A DNA stretch of 64,000 nucleotides from JAIQFL01 sp035295745. Its GTDB lineage: Bacteria > Acidobacteriota > Terriglobia > Bryobacterales > Bryobacteraceae. The notes beneath the pieces were generated by a model, which saw only the letters and a program-made list of their open reading frames with translations, did not search any database and was not told the origin of the DNA. Of the stretch, positions 8,172 through 16,883 are shown in pieces; within the stretch, counting starts at the first letter, position 1; every line of letters starts with the position of its first letter. Both the position numbers and the translations under genes were made by a program. Location of the stretch: assembly GCA_035295745.1 (NCBI GenBank), contig DATGIL010000071.1, positions 296,507 to 360,506 on the forward strand, given 5' to 3'.

Positions 8172-9605
8172 CTACGAGTACGGAAACCAGCAGGGGTCGA
8201 TGGACGCCGTCTCGCCCGAGGCCTCCTGCATTCTCGCGCGCAGGCGCTGGCGGAGATCCTGCGTGATGCTCCGGTATTCCGTTCTGCCCGCCAGATTGGT
8301 GTGCTGGTAGGGGTCGGCGGCCAGATCGTAGAGGATATAATCGACATACTGCGCGGCCGATGGGACCGCCTTCCAGTCGGGTTTTTTGGGCGCCATCACG
8401 GCGTAGGTGTACTGCGGGGTGCGGAGGCCGCGCCCCGTGACGAACTCGGACATCTCAAAATAGACTTCATTTCGCCACCCTTCGGTGCGCCGATCGAGAA
8501 GAGGAAGCATGCTGTGGCCCTGCATGCTACCCGGGATGTCGAGGCCCGCCGCCGTGAGTAGCGTAGGTGACAGGTCCACCTGGCTCACCAACTCCGGTAT
8601 GCGCGCCGAACGGTTGAATCCCGGCCCCTCGATAATGAGCGGGATGTGAATCGAGCTTTCGTGAGGGCTGCGCTTATACTCGGCATTCCGTGTCTTGAAA
8701 TGACAGGAATGATCGCTCGTGAAGATCAGAATGGTGTTTTGGTCGAGGCCCGTGTCGGCGAGCGTCTTGCGAATCGTTCCGACGGTCTCGTCCATTTTGG
8801 CCACGCAAGCGAAGTAGTCCGCTAACTGGCTCGGCCACGATCCGGGAAGCGGACGAAGATCCTGCGGAATGAACGGATTGGGATATCGCTTAGCGAACTC
8901 CTTGGGCGGATCGAAGGTGTCGCTGTCGTTCTGGTGATGCACTTCGAGGTAGGACAGAGTCAGCAGGAACGGCTGTTTGGCGGAGCGCAGAAATCGCTGA
9001 GCGCGTTCGGTCATGAAATCGGTCCGATACTGGCCTGAGAAACGGATAGGCTTTCCCTCGTTGTCGTACAACTCGCCTTCGTAGGCGTGGGATGTCCATT
9101 CCAACGCGTTGGCGGCCTCCCAGAGGTCATCGAAACCGCCGCGGTTGGCTGGCGGGACCGCTCCGCGCCCGCTGGTCCCTTCGCCCGGCGCGAGGTGCCA
9201 CTTGCCGATGTAATTGGCGGAATAGCCATGCTGCCGCAAGGTGGTCGCCAGCGTCGTCGCATGCTCCGGCAGGCCGATCCCGTTCTTCCACACGCCGTGC
9301 TTGCTCGGGTACTGCCCGGTGAAGATGCTCGCCCGTGCGGGTGCGCACACCGGCTGGTTGCAAATGGCGGATGTGAACAGCGTACCGCGGGCAGCCATCC
9401 GGTCCAGGTTGGGCGTCAAGTTCATGGGATTCAGCCCCAAGCTGCCCAGGCAATCGGCGCGAAATTGGTCCGAGATGATCAGCACGATGTTGGGACGGTT
9501 CGGCTCCCCGGTGTTGCGCGTTTGCGCCGCGGACAATGCCACGGGGGCCGCCGCCAGCCACTCCCGACGTGTAGGCGCGGAGGCAGTCTTGTTGGAAGGG
9601 GGCAT
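8172..9605 (-). CDS. Exported type I sulfatase
   Basis: A 477-residue sulfatase of the alkaline-phosphatase superfamily. I chose the ATG at 9605 because it places TRREWLAAAPVALSAAQ, a twin-arginine-like signal, at the N-terminus. The formylglycine motif is Cys-type: C87-A-P-A-R91 in NQPVCAPARAS, so activity needs an FGE or equivalent maturase. D46 in IISDQFRAD is a metal ligand, and TSDHSCHF and KWHL add further conserved sulfatase positions. The length is usual for the family. The likely substrate is a sulfated polysaccharide; specificity cannot be read from the sequence. It is transcribed divergently from the structured leader at 9.75 kb. Confidence 0.92.
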   Translation of the reverse strand: MPPSNKTASAPTRREWLAAAPVALSAAQTRNTGEPNRPNIVLIISDQFRADCLGSLGLNPMNLTPNLDRMAARGTLFTSAICNQPVCAPARASIFTGQYPSKHGVWKNGIGLPEHATTLATTLRQHGYSANYIGKWHLAPGEGTSGRGAVPPANRGGFDDLWEAANALEWTSHAYEGELYDNEGKPIRFSGQYRTDFMTERAQRFLRSAKQPFLLTLSYLEVHHQNDSDTFDPPKEFAKRYPNPFIPQDLRPLPGSWPSQLADYFACVAKMDETVGTIRKTLADTGLDQNTILIFTSDHSCHFKTRNAEYKRSPHESSIHIPLIIEGPGFNRSARIPELVSQVDLSPTLLTAAGLDIPGSMQGHSMLPLLDRRTEGWRNEVYFEMSEFVTGRGLRTPQYTYAVMAPKKPDWKAVPSAAQYVDYILYDLAADPYQHTNLAGRTEYRSITQDLRQRLRARMQEASGETASIDPCWFPYS

Positions 9606-9744
9606 GTACCGCAGTATATGCCAGGGATATGTGAGTCGCTCTTCCCGCCAGCGAAGGCAGCTCGTCCGGGCCAACCCGGTCACAGAGGTTCGCGGTTTTG
9701 TTTGATTCGCTCCGAGCATTGATTCTGGAGGGGTTGTGCCGATG

Positions 9745-9856
9745 CGGAGGATCTACGGCAGCAATTTCGCTTGTAGATGGCTGGATACACTGATTGCTAA
9801 GAGCGTTCTGCTCTTACCCGCTCCCGCGCCCCTATCTGGCGCGGGTTTCGCATTTT
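9745..9856 (+). ncRNA. Three-hairpin structured leader or small RNA ending in a terminator-like stem
   Basis: Three successive stem-loops are visible. ATCTAC 9751-9756 pairs with GTAGAT 9773-9778, with an inner AGC/GCT helix. TAAGAGC 9798-9804 pairs with GCTCTTA 9810-9816 around GTTCT. CCCGCGCC 9823-9830 pairs with GGCGCGGG 9838-9845 around a 7-base loop and is followed by TTTCGCATTTTT. The last element has the form of an intrinsic terminator but lies only 12 bases before the next start codon. It could be an attenuated leader of the 9869 gene or an independent small RNA. Confidence 0.4.
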
Positions 9857-9868
9857 TGGAGATTGATG

Positions 9869-11380
9869 ATGAACCGTACAATTCTGGCCGCGATGGCGCT
9901 GGCCTCGTCCGCGTTCGCTGGTCCGTCGCTCACCACGATTCAGGACGTCCTCTACAAAGCCGATGGCTCGCGCTTCAACGGCACTCTGGCGATCGCGTGG
10001 ACCAGTTTTCAAGCGTCAGACGCAACTTCCGTTGCCATGCAGACTACGTCCGTCAAGGTTGTCAATGGAAACCTCCGGGTCCAGCTCGTTCCCACCGCGG
10101 GCAGCACTCCGCCGATCGTCTACTCGGTAACTTACAACAGCGATGGGCGCGTGCAGTTCCACGAAACATGGGCGGTGCCCGCGAGCGTGCAGGCGCTACG
10201 GGTCAGCGATGTTCGCGTTGCCTCCTCCAATTTGGCATCCTCCGATACCAGCAGTGGCAGCGGAACCGTGGAGGAATCGGACGTCGTCGGCCTCACCGCA
10301 GACCTGAGCGCCCGGCCGATGAAAGGGCCGGGATTCGCACCTGGTGGTGTCGCGATCGTGAACGCCACGGGAGGTCTCGAGACGGCATTGGGGAGTACGA
10401 CCGACTGTGTCCACGTGGATGGATCGTCGGGTCCTTGCGGCGCGGCAGGTTCTTCGAATTTCGTCGATGCGGAATCTCCGGCCGGGATCGTGGACGGCTC
10501 GAATGTCACGTTCGCGCTCTCGGCGGTGCCGAATCCGGCTTCGAGTCTGGCTCTGTACCGCAACGGCATGCTGCAAAAGGCCGGCCAGGACTTCACGGGT
10601 AACGGGCAAACGGTGACGTTCTTCGCGGCGGATGTCCCGCAGCCTGGCGACACGCTGCTCGCGTGGTACCGGCTATCGGCCGAAGGTGACACGACCTTTG
10701 TGGATAGTGACGTTCCGGCCGGTACCGAAGATGGCGCGAACCAACAGTTCGCCCTGTCCGCCGTACCCAACCCCGCATCCAGCCTCGCGGTTTTCCGCAA
10801 CGGACTATTACAGAAGGCGAATCAGGACTTCACGCTCAGTGGACAGACGCTGACGTTCACTTCGGGGGCCACGCCGCAACCCGGCGATACACTGCTCGCC
10901 TCGTATCGCCTCTCCGAAGGCGGAAGCACATCGTCCCAGGGCTATCCGGGTGCCCAGGTGCTGTGCAGCGGAACCGGAGCCACCACGACGGCGACTGCTC
11001 TATCCAGCATGGGAACTTGCTCCATCCCGGCCGGTCTGCTCATGCCGGGCGACCGCGTGGAAGTGCGATTCGACTTGCAGCACGAGGGCTCCGCTTCTGG
11101 CTTCACCTTCGAGATGCATTGGGGAGGCACGGTCTTGGCTCATCGGACTGCATTGGTGTCGGAAACGATGGCTACCGGACGGGTTGACGCCGGTATTACG
11201 GCTTCCGGTACCGTGTTGAGCTTCCAGACGTGGGGCGCAGCTCTCGAATTCGCGCCAGGAATGGCTGTTGCGACAGACCCCTATGCGCAGGGATTGACGG
11301 TCGATTTTCAAGGCATGCTTTCCTCCCCGTCCACGGACACGCTGTCGCTCACCGGGTTCACCGTTGTCCGGCTGTTGTAA
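9869..11380 (+). CDS. Secreted repeat protein with phage-fibre-like domains
   Basis: A 503-residue protein. ATG 9869 lies 7 bases after GGAG 9858-9861 (ATG 9866 is an alternative) and opens a signal peptide (MNRTILAAMALASSAFA). The first ~180 residues look like an immunoglobulin-like or carboxypeptidase-regulatory beta domain. Residues 199-277 and 278-356 form a tandem repeat of exactly 79 residues, containing VPNPASSLALYRNGMLQKAGQDF and a close copy; this resembles modules I associate with phage tail or fibre proteins. A C-terminal beta-sandwich of about 145 residues ends in TLSLTGFTVVRLL. No catalytic motif is visible, so an extracellular adhesive or structural role is inferred. Confidence 0.7.
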   Translation: MNRTILAAMALASSAFAGPSLTTIQDVLYKADGSRFNGTLAIAWTSFQASDATSVAMQTTSVKVVNGNLRVQLVPTAGSTPPIVYSVTYNSDGRVQFHETWAVPASVQALRVSDVRVASSNLASSDTSSGSGTVEESDVVGLTADLSARPMKGPGFAPGGVAIVNATGGLETALGSTTDCVHVDGSSGPCGAAGSSNFVDAESPAGIVDGSNVTFALSAVPNPASSLALYRNGMLQKAGQDFTGNGQTVTFFAADVPQPGDTLLAWYRLSAEGDTTFVDSDVPAGTEDGANQQFALSAVPNPASSLAVFRNGLLQKANQDFTLSGQTLTFTSGATPQPGDTLLASYRLSEGGSTSSQGYPGAQVLCSGTGATTTATALSSMGTCSIPAGLLMPGDRVEVRFDLQHEGSASGFTFEMHWGGTVLAHRTALVSETMATGRVDAGITASGTVLSFQTWGAALEFAPGMAVATDPYAQGLTVDFQGMLSSPSTDTLSLTGFTVVRLL

Positions 11381-11404
11381 TGTCGACGGTACATCCGTCC
11401 ACCT

Positions 11405-14395
11405 TCAATTCACCACCCTCACGTTTACCGAAGTGGTCACGCCTCCCTGGCTGACCGTCAACGGCACTTCCGTTCCAGAGGGTGCCTTCGCAGGCGCCCT
11501 CGCGTTGATCTGAAAGACTCCCACCAGGCCGGGCGCGAGTCCGGCATAACTCACATTCATGGACAGATTTCCGAGCCGCACGTCCGGAACGGCTACAGCC
11601 GCAGCCAAGGGGTTGGATGGCGCTGCGGTGCCGACCGCCACTTCCGGCGACGTCGCGCCCAGCCCGGTGGCATAGATCGAGATTTCGTCGCTGGGATGGA
11701 TAGGATTGGTCGGGGTAATTAACTGCGCATTGCTGACCTTGATCACCAAGGGGATGCCCGTCAAGGGGCCCGCAGTCCCGCTCTGAAAAATCGCCGGGGC
11801 AGTCGGTGTCAGGTTGACATAGAAGTCGTCGCTGACACCGCCCGGAGTATACAGGGTCAAGGGCACGAGTCCGGTGACATGCAGCGGAAGCTGCGCGTTG
11901 ATCTGCCCGGGCGACGCGAACGACATGGGCAGAGCGGTGCCGGCCAGCGTCAGGCATGACTCCCCGAGTGCGGTCGGCAAGGGGATCTGCGAGCTGACCA
12001 TATTCGTCGGATTCAAATTCGTGCCGAAAACGGCGATCAGCGATCCGGGGGCGAAGTTGGCAGTAAGATCTGCGGCATTCACTACTTGAGTGATCGCAGG
12101 TGGGGCAACTGCGGTATCGAACTGCCAGGGCAGGGCGGTAAAGCCCGATGTGGTCAGTGCAATCAGCGTGTTCCGATTTGCCAGGGGTGCCACGGTTCGA
12201 GTCAACACGGATATGCCGCCGCCAATCAGGGGCTGTTCCGCCACGCGAGTCGGCAAGGGCATGCTGCTGTTTGCGAGATCGATCCGTTCGATCGAGCCAT
12301 CCGCCACGGTCGTTCCGGCAGGTCCCGTGAGGCGCACGCCCAGTCCATCCACAAAGGCGAATCCTGATGGGAAATCGGACCCGGTCCAGGTCTCAACCGG
12401 CTTCAGCGCTGAGTTCAACAGATTGTTACCCGCTACGAATTGGCCCGAGTCCGACGCCGCAACGGCTCCTGCCACGCTCGTCGGCAGCTTACGCGACACC
12501 GTGAATGTGCCGGCAGCCGCATCGTAGAGCAGGAGATTCCCGTCCGCCGATACAGCCAGCATCGAGCCGCCGCTCGGCGTCGCGACGAGCATCGTATCGG
12601 CGTTCACCGAGTTTTGGAAAACCCCGAGACTAGGCAGTGTCGAAGCGGTCTGAGAAACCAGACTGAGCTGGTCGATCGTATTCGTTCCTCCAGTTCCGCG
12701 GGATGCGACGAAGATGGCATTACCGGCCGCAGCGATCGAACGCGGATAGTGTCCCGCGGGCAGCATGATGGAAGGTAACTGCTGCAGGGTATTAAGATCG
12801 AACACGTAGAGTTGCTGGGAGTTATCGTGTCCAACCAATAGATTGTTGTGGACGGGTGTGATCGCCATGCGAGTCGGCGTGTTGCTGGTTCGCAGTTGGG
12901 CGATCGGAAATAGTCCTGACCCGTCGAAGACGAGCACCAGATTGCGATCCTGTCGCAGGATATAAAACCGATCGCGGTCCGGGTCGGCCAGCAGATCGGA
13001 CAGGGTCCCCGGAACGTTGGTCGGAGATCCGCGTTCGTCCGGGCGCTGATTGTTCACCAGGATCCGAACAGGCATCGGAACATTCACCGCATCCGCTGAA
13101 ATAATTTTGAGCGATCCGGTCACCGTGCCGCGACGATCCTGGAACTGGCGCGGGTCAACCGTAACCTGAACGACCGAGGGCGTATGGCCTGCGGAAGGTG
13201 TGATCGACACTCCCGCCAAGTCCGAACTCAGCGAGAAATTGGTTTGGCCGCCGCCCGGATCCACAATTCGCAGGTTTTGCACAATCGCGCCCTGCTGACA
13301 GAAGCTGCCTCGGAATACAAGATCTTCGTGGTCCGCAATCAGGCGCCCAAACTGGTTCAGCGAGCCTACCGGCAACACCATGACGCCGCTTTCGGAGACC
13401 GCGTAGAGTGTGTCGGCTGCTTCGTTGAGCAAGGACCGTCCTGTAAGATTCTCAGGCAGATTCAAGCGCTCGCGGACGGTGAGATTATCGGCATCGGCGA
13501 TCCAGAGCGGGGCAGGCACATTCGGATCTGCGCCGGTCTGAGGAATCTGCGCGTACAGAATCCCGGCCCCCGAGTCGATCGCGTGCGACCCCACCGCCAG
13601 TTGTCCGGACGCGCCCGGAAACTGTGCCAGAAGATTTCCTTGCAGGTTGAAGAGTCCCCATCCCGCCAGATAATACGAGCCGTCCCCAGAGACGCTGACC
13701 ACTCGCGGCCCGAGCGGTGGCGACGCAGTGTACCCGGTTACCTGAAGTCGCTTTGCGGAGACATCATAAACGAAGCGAATCGTGTCCGCGAGACCGAAGA
13801 TGAATTTGCCGTCTCCTGAAGCAGCCAATGAGGCCGCCACAATCTGAACCGGAGCTGTTCCGGGAGCTGCCGGAATGCTGTTGGCTGTGAGATTGGCAAT
13901 CGTGCTGAGCACGTCGACTCTGCCGGTCAGCGCGTCGAAATGCAGGAACTCGGTCGTGGTTGCGATCAAGGCCAAACCGTCCGACCCGAATGCCACCCCA
14001 AGCGGAGGGCTGTCGAGAGCATAGATCTGGCGGGCACTACTCGAGAGATCGATTACGGTCAGGGCGTTCGACGGGGATCCGGGCGATAGCACGTTTCCAA
14101 AATGTGTGACTGCGAGGAACCGCCCATCCACGGACATCGCGAGCGACGCCGGCGCGGCGGCGACATGCATGGAAGTATGAACGGTATTGTCGGAGAGACT
14201 GAGAACGTCGATGCGGCCTGCAGTGAAGTTCGCAACGTAGAGCACACCTCGGCTCTCATCAAGCGCCAGATCGGCAGCTTGGCCGTTGATCGCAACGACT
14301 TGGCCAAAGGTGGCTCCCCGCGCCAGCGACGGCCAGCCGATTGCGCAGGCCAGATAGCAGAGCGGAATCAGATTCAGAGAACGTCCACGTCTCAT
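11405..14395 (-). CDS. Large secreted propeller protein with TIGR03437-like C-terminus
   Basis: A 996-residue protein. I set the start at ATG 14395 because it opens a signal peptide (NLIPLCYLACAIGWPSLARG). The body is rich in YVTN-type propeller repeats such as GVLYVANFTAGRIDVLSL, VDGRFLAVTHFGN and NNLLVGHDNSQQLYVFDL, split by a short beta-sandwich region around residues 430-510. The last ~230 residues follow the Solibacter C-terminal domain: VVNAADLTANFAPGSLIAVF, then SPGQINAQLP and FQINARAP. The function is unknown; these proteins are numerous in Bryobacterales and presumably extracellular. It is divergent from the gene at 14433, across a palindrome. Confidence 0.8.
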   Translation of the reverse strand: MRRGRSLNLIPLCYLACAIGWPSLARGATFGQVVAINGQAADLALDESRGVLYVANFTAGRIDVLSLSDNTVHTSMHVAAAPASLAMSVDGRFLAVTHFGNVLSPGSPSNALTVIDLSSSARQIYALDSPPLGVAFGSDGLALIATTTEFLHFDALTGRVDVLSTIANLTANSIPAAPGTAPVQIVAASLAASGDGKFIFGLADTIRFVYDVSAKRLQVTGYTASPPLGPRVVSVSGDGSYYLAGWGLFNLQGNLLAQFPGASGQLAVGSHAIDSGAGILYAQIPQTGADPNVPAPLWIADADNLTVRERLNLPENLTGRSLLNEAADTLYAVSESGVMVLPVGSLNQFGRLIADHEDLVFRGSFCQQGAIVQNLRIVDPGGGQTNFSLSSDLAGVSITPSAGHTPSVVQVTVDPRQFQDRRGTVTGSLKIISADAVNVPMPVRILVNNQRPDERGSPTNVPGTLSDLLADPDRDRFYILRQDRNLVLVFDGSGLFPIAQLRTSNTPTRMAITPVHNNLLVGHDNSQQLYVFDLNTLQQLPSIMLPAGHYPRSIAAAGNAIFVASRGTGGTNTIDQLSLVSQTASTLPSLGVFQNSVNADTMLVATPSGGSMLAVSADGNLLLYDAAAGTFTVSRKLPTSVAGAVAASDSGQFVAGNNLLNSALKPVETWTGSDFPSGFAFVDGLGVRLTGPAGTTVADGSIERIDLANSSMPLPTRVAEQPLIGGGISVLTRTVAPLANRNTLIALTTSGFTALPWQFDTAVAPPAITQVVNAADLTANFAPGSLIAVFGTNLNPTNMVSSQIPLPTALGESCLTLAGTALPMSFASPGQINAQLPLHVTGLVPLTLYTPGGVSDDFYVNLTPTAPAIFQSGTAGPLTGIPLVIKVSNAQLITPTNPIHPSDEISIYATGLGATSPEVAVGTAAPSNPLAAAVAVPDVRLGNLSMNVSYAGLAPGLVGVFQINARAPAKAPSGTEVPLTVSQGGVTTSVNVRVVN

Positions 14396-14401
14396 AACAT
14401 T

Positions 14402-14422
14402 CTTATCGGCGGGGCCGATAAG
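14402..14422. promoter_or_regulatory. Perfect 9-bp palindrome between divergent start codons
   Basis: CTTATCGGC at 14402-14410 and GCCGATAAG at 14414-14422 are exact inverted repeats separated by GGG. The element fills most of the 37 bp between the two divergent start codons (14395 and 14433). It could be an operator for a dimeric regulator or a hairpin in either leader. Confidence 0.45.
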
Positions 14423-14432
14423 TTTCAGTAGA

Positions 14433-16700
14433 GTGAACGCATACAGAAAATCGAGCCTGTCCCGCTGGCATTTTGCTTCCATCTGGCTGCTTCCGCTGGC
14501 ATTCGCGGCCGGGCTTCCAGCGCAGAACGTGGCGATGACGCGTATTTCCACCACGGCTTCGGATGCCAACTTCCTCGTGGATGGGGAGAATTTCACGGGA
14601 GCGGCGGTCTTCTCGTGGCCGGCCGGAAGCAAACACACGCTTGAAACCTCCACCTGGCAGTACATGGCTACCTTGCCGCGGGGACGTTACGTCTTCCAGC
14701 ATTGGAACAGTCCGATCGGGCCGCTGGCCTCACCATCGAACATCGTCACGATCACGGCCGACCCGGGCATTCCGTGGTACCAAGCCACGCTTACTGCCGA
14801 ATACACGGTATCGCTGGTCTTCTTTCAATGCGACGTCTCTCCCTGCGCCTCGCCGGGCACAATTTGGGTCAACCAGGTTGCCTATCAGCAAAATGCGGAT
14901 GTGTGGGCCGCCGCCGGGTCCACCGTCACCATGGAAGCAGATCCGAATCCCGGCTTCGTGTTTACTGGTTGGGGGCAGGGGCCGGGTCTGGCGCCGATTT
15001 ACTCGTTTGTCTTGAACGCGGCAGTGATTGTCTACCCGCAGTTCAGCGTGGCGCGGCAGGTACAGTTGGTGACTTCCCCGGATGGCCTGCAACTGTTAGC
15101 CGACCGGGCACCCGTTACGACGCCGGTGACGCTGGAGTGGGGCGTCGGGACCGTTCACAGCCTGGCCCCGGTCTCTCCGCAATTCGATCTGCAGGGGCGG
15201 CAGTGGGTCTTCAGCTCATGGATCGACGGCGGGACTTCCAACCGGAGCTACACTGTCCCGGCAGGCTCAGCGCCGGTCACGATCTCTGCTCAGTTTGTCC
15301 GGGCAGTCCCCGCGATCCTGACGACCGTTCCCGCAGGGCTTACTTTGACGATCGACGGACTCGATGGCCCGACGCCGCGCTACGCATCCTGGGGGCCGGG
15401 AGAGACCCACACGGTCGCCGCGCCACTCCACCAAATCGACTCTTCGGGCGCGCCGTGGGCCTTTCGCGAGTGGTCCAGCGGGCCAAACGCCACGCAGACG
15501 GTACAGGTTTCGGAGTCGCAAGTCGACAACGGCATCCGCATGACCGCGACCTATGACCCGTTGAGCCGCGTACATATCGATAGCACGCCCACTGGGCTGA
15601 GCCTGACAGTTGATGCTGCGTCCTGTAAAACACCCTGCGACATCGAGAGACCGGTCGGTACCGTCGTGCACGTATCTGTACCTGCTTCCATCGCGGTCGG
15701 CACGGGGACGCGCTTGGATTTCGGATCCTGGGACGGTGCTTCGTCCGGCAATCTGACTACGGTGGCGGGTTATCAAAAGGTTACGCTGCATTTCCAATGG
15801 TCTTACCTTCTTTCCTTGACCATGTCTCCGGCTGGTTCCGGCACGTGGCGCCTGTCGCCCGCGGCCCCTGATGGGTTCTATCCCGCGGGAACGCCGGTGA
15901 GTATCGGGATTGATGCGACCAGCGGCATGAGATTCCGGCAATGGCGACAAGACTTGAGCGGGTACGGCAATCCGTCGTCGTTGTTGATGGATGCGCCGCA
16001 CGCTGTTCAGGCCGTGCTCGATCAGCTTCCTTACACGCCGGCGCCCCCTCGCGTGGCCAACGCCGCGGCGGACACCCCGACCTCTGCGGTAGCTCCGGGA
16101 TCGATCGCCGTCCTGTTCGGAGATCAGTTGTCGTCCGCAACCGCCAGCAGTTCGGCAAGCCCTCTGCCGCAAGTCCTCGCCGGCGTGACCCTGGTCTGTT
16201 CAGGACGCGTGTTGTCTCTGCTCTTTGTTTCGCCGCAACAGATCAATTTCCAGGTTCCGAGCGACCTTCAGCCAGGTAACTATCAATTCAGTGTGCAGGG
16301 CGGAGCTACGCCCCTACAGGCGACGTTCCAGGTCGTCCGGAATGCGCCGGGACTCCTGGTGGCCAGTCACCTCGATGGTTCACCGATCACGCCCGATACA
16401 CCGGCGCGTACTGGCGAAACGATTGCGCTCTTCGGGACCGGATTTGGGCCTTATCAGCCTGCGCCGATCGACGGCTTTCGCGTGCCAGACTCGCCTGCAT
16501 TTGGGGTGATCGATCCGGTCGCCGTGTTTGTGCAGGGACGGACGATTCCGCCAGACCTGGCGGTTGCGGCGCCCGGCCTCGTGGGCGTTGCACTGGTTCA
16601 GTTTCGGGTGCCGGACGATCTAGATCCTACTCAAGTTTCGACTGTCACGATCCAGGCGGGCAGTTCCTTCAGCAACGCGTTGATCCTGCCGTTGAAGTGA
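14433..16700 (+). CDS. Secreted beta-repeat protein with TIGR03437-like C-terminus
   Basis: A 755-residue protein from GTG 14433, followed by a signal peptide (FASIWLLPLAFAAGLPAQ). The middle is a series of ~80-residue beta repeats, each with a GW, W or FSSW core, for example GFVFTGWGQG, RQWVFSSWIDGG, PWAFREWSSG and FRQWRQDLSG. These resemble InlB-type B-repeats or the divergent bacterial repeat family. The C-terminal ~220 residues carry the Solibacter domain (VAPGSIAVLFGDQL, FVSPQQINFQVP, ETIALFGTGFGPY). The function is unknown, probably cell-surface or secreted. The RBS is weak. A clear terminator follows. Confidence 0.8.
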   Translation: MNAYRKSSLSRWHFASIWLLPLAFAAGLPAQNVAMTRISTTASDANFLVDGENFTGAAVFSWPAGSKHTLETSTWQYMATLPRGRYVFQHWNSPIGPLASPSNIVTITADPGIPWYQATLTAEYTVSLVFFQCDVSPCASPGTIWVNQVAYQQNADVWAAAGSTVTMEADPNPGFVFTGWGQGPGLAPIYSFVLNAAVIVYPQFSVARQVQLVTSPDGLQLLADRAPVTTPVTLEWGVGTVHSLAPVSPQFDLQGRQWVFSSWIDGGTSNRSYTVPAGSAPVTISAQFVRAVPAILTTVPAGLTLTIDGLDGPTPRYASWGPGETHTVAAPLHQIDSSGAPWAFREWSSGPNATQTVQVSESQVDNGIRMTATYDPLSRVHIDSTPTGLSLTVDAASCKTPCDIERPVGTVVHVSVPASIAVGTGTRLDFGSWDGASSGNLTTVAGYQKVTLHFQWSYLLSLTMSPAGSGTWRLSPAAPDGFYPAGTPVSIGIDATSGMRFRQWRQDLSGYGNPSSLLMDAPHAVQAVLDQLPYTPAPPRVANAAADTPTSAVAPGSIAVLFGDQLSSATASSSASPLPQVLAGVTLVCSGRVLSLLFVSPQQINFQVPSDLQPGNYQFSVQGGATPLQATFQVVRNAPGLLVASHLDGSPITPDTPARTGETIALFGTGFGPYQPAPIDGFRVPDSPAFGVIDPVAVFVQGRTIPPDLAVAAPGLVGVALVQFRVPDDLDPTQVSTVTIQAGSSFSNALILPLK

Positions 16701-16713
16701 ACGTAAGCGTCAA

Positions 16714-16746
16714 GGGGCGGCAGGTCCGATGGCCTGCCACCCTTTT
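16714..16746 (+). terminator. Intrinsic terminator after the TIGR03437-like gene
   Basis: GGCAGGTC 16719-16726 pairs with GGCCTGCC 16731-16738 (one G-T wobble) around CGAT. It is flanked by GGGG and ACCC and followed by TTTT 16743-16746. It begins 14 bases after the stop at 16700 and lies just before the 3' end of the opposing tad operon. Confidence 0.75.
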
Positions 16747-16750
16747 GCTC

Positions 16751-16849
16751 TCATTCGGCTTTGCTGCTGTTGCGTCGGCGCAGAAAAAGCAACGCGCCAA
16801 AAACCACTACCAATGCCCCACAGATGATTCGAACGGTTGATGGATCCAT
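16751..16849 (-). CDS. 32-residue single-pass membrane protein at the end of the tad operon
   Basis: A very short gene: ATG 16849 to TGA 16751, encoding MDPSTVRIICGALVVVFG and then ALLFLRRRNSSKAE. It has one membrane helix followed by RRR, so the C-terminus is probably cytoplasmic. AAGGAGG lies 6 bases upstream and is one of the best ribosome binding sites in the window, which is the main reason to believe the gene is translated. It follows tadC by 34 bases on the same strand. It is shorter than Flp pilins and lacks their Glu-Tyr cleavage signature. The function is unknown; it could be an accessory subunit of the Tad membrane complex. Confidence 0.6.
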   Translation of the reverse strand: MDPSTVRIICGALVVVFGALLFLRRRNSSKAE

Positions 16850-16883
16850 CGCTGTCCTCCTTTCTCACAGAACTATCGGCTGT

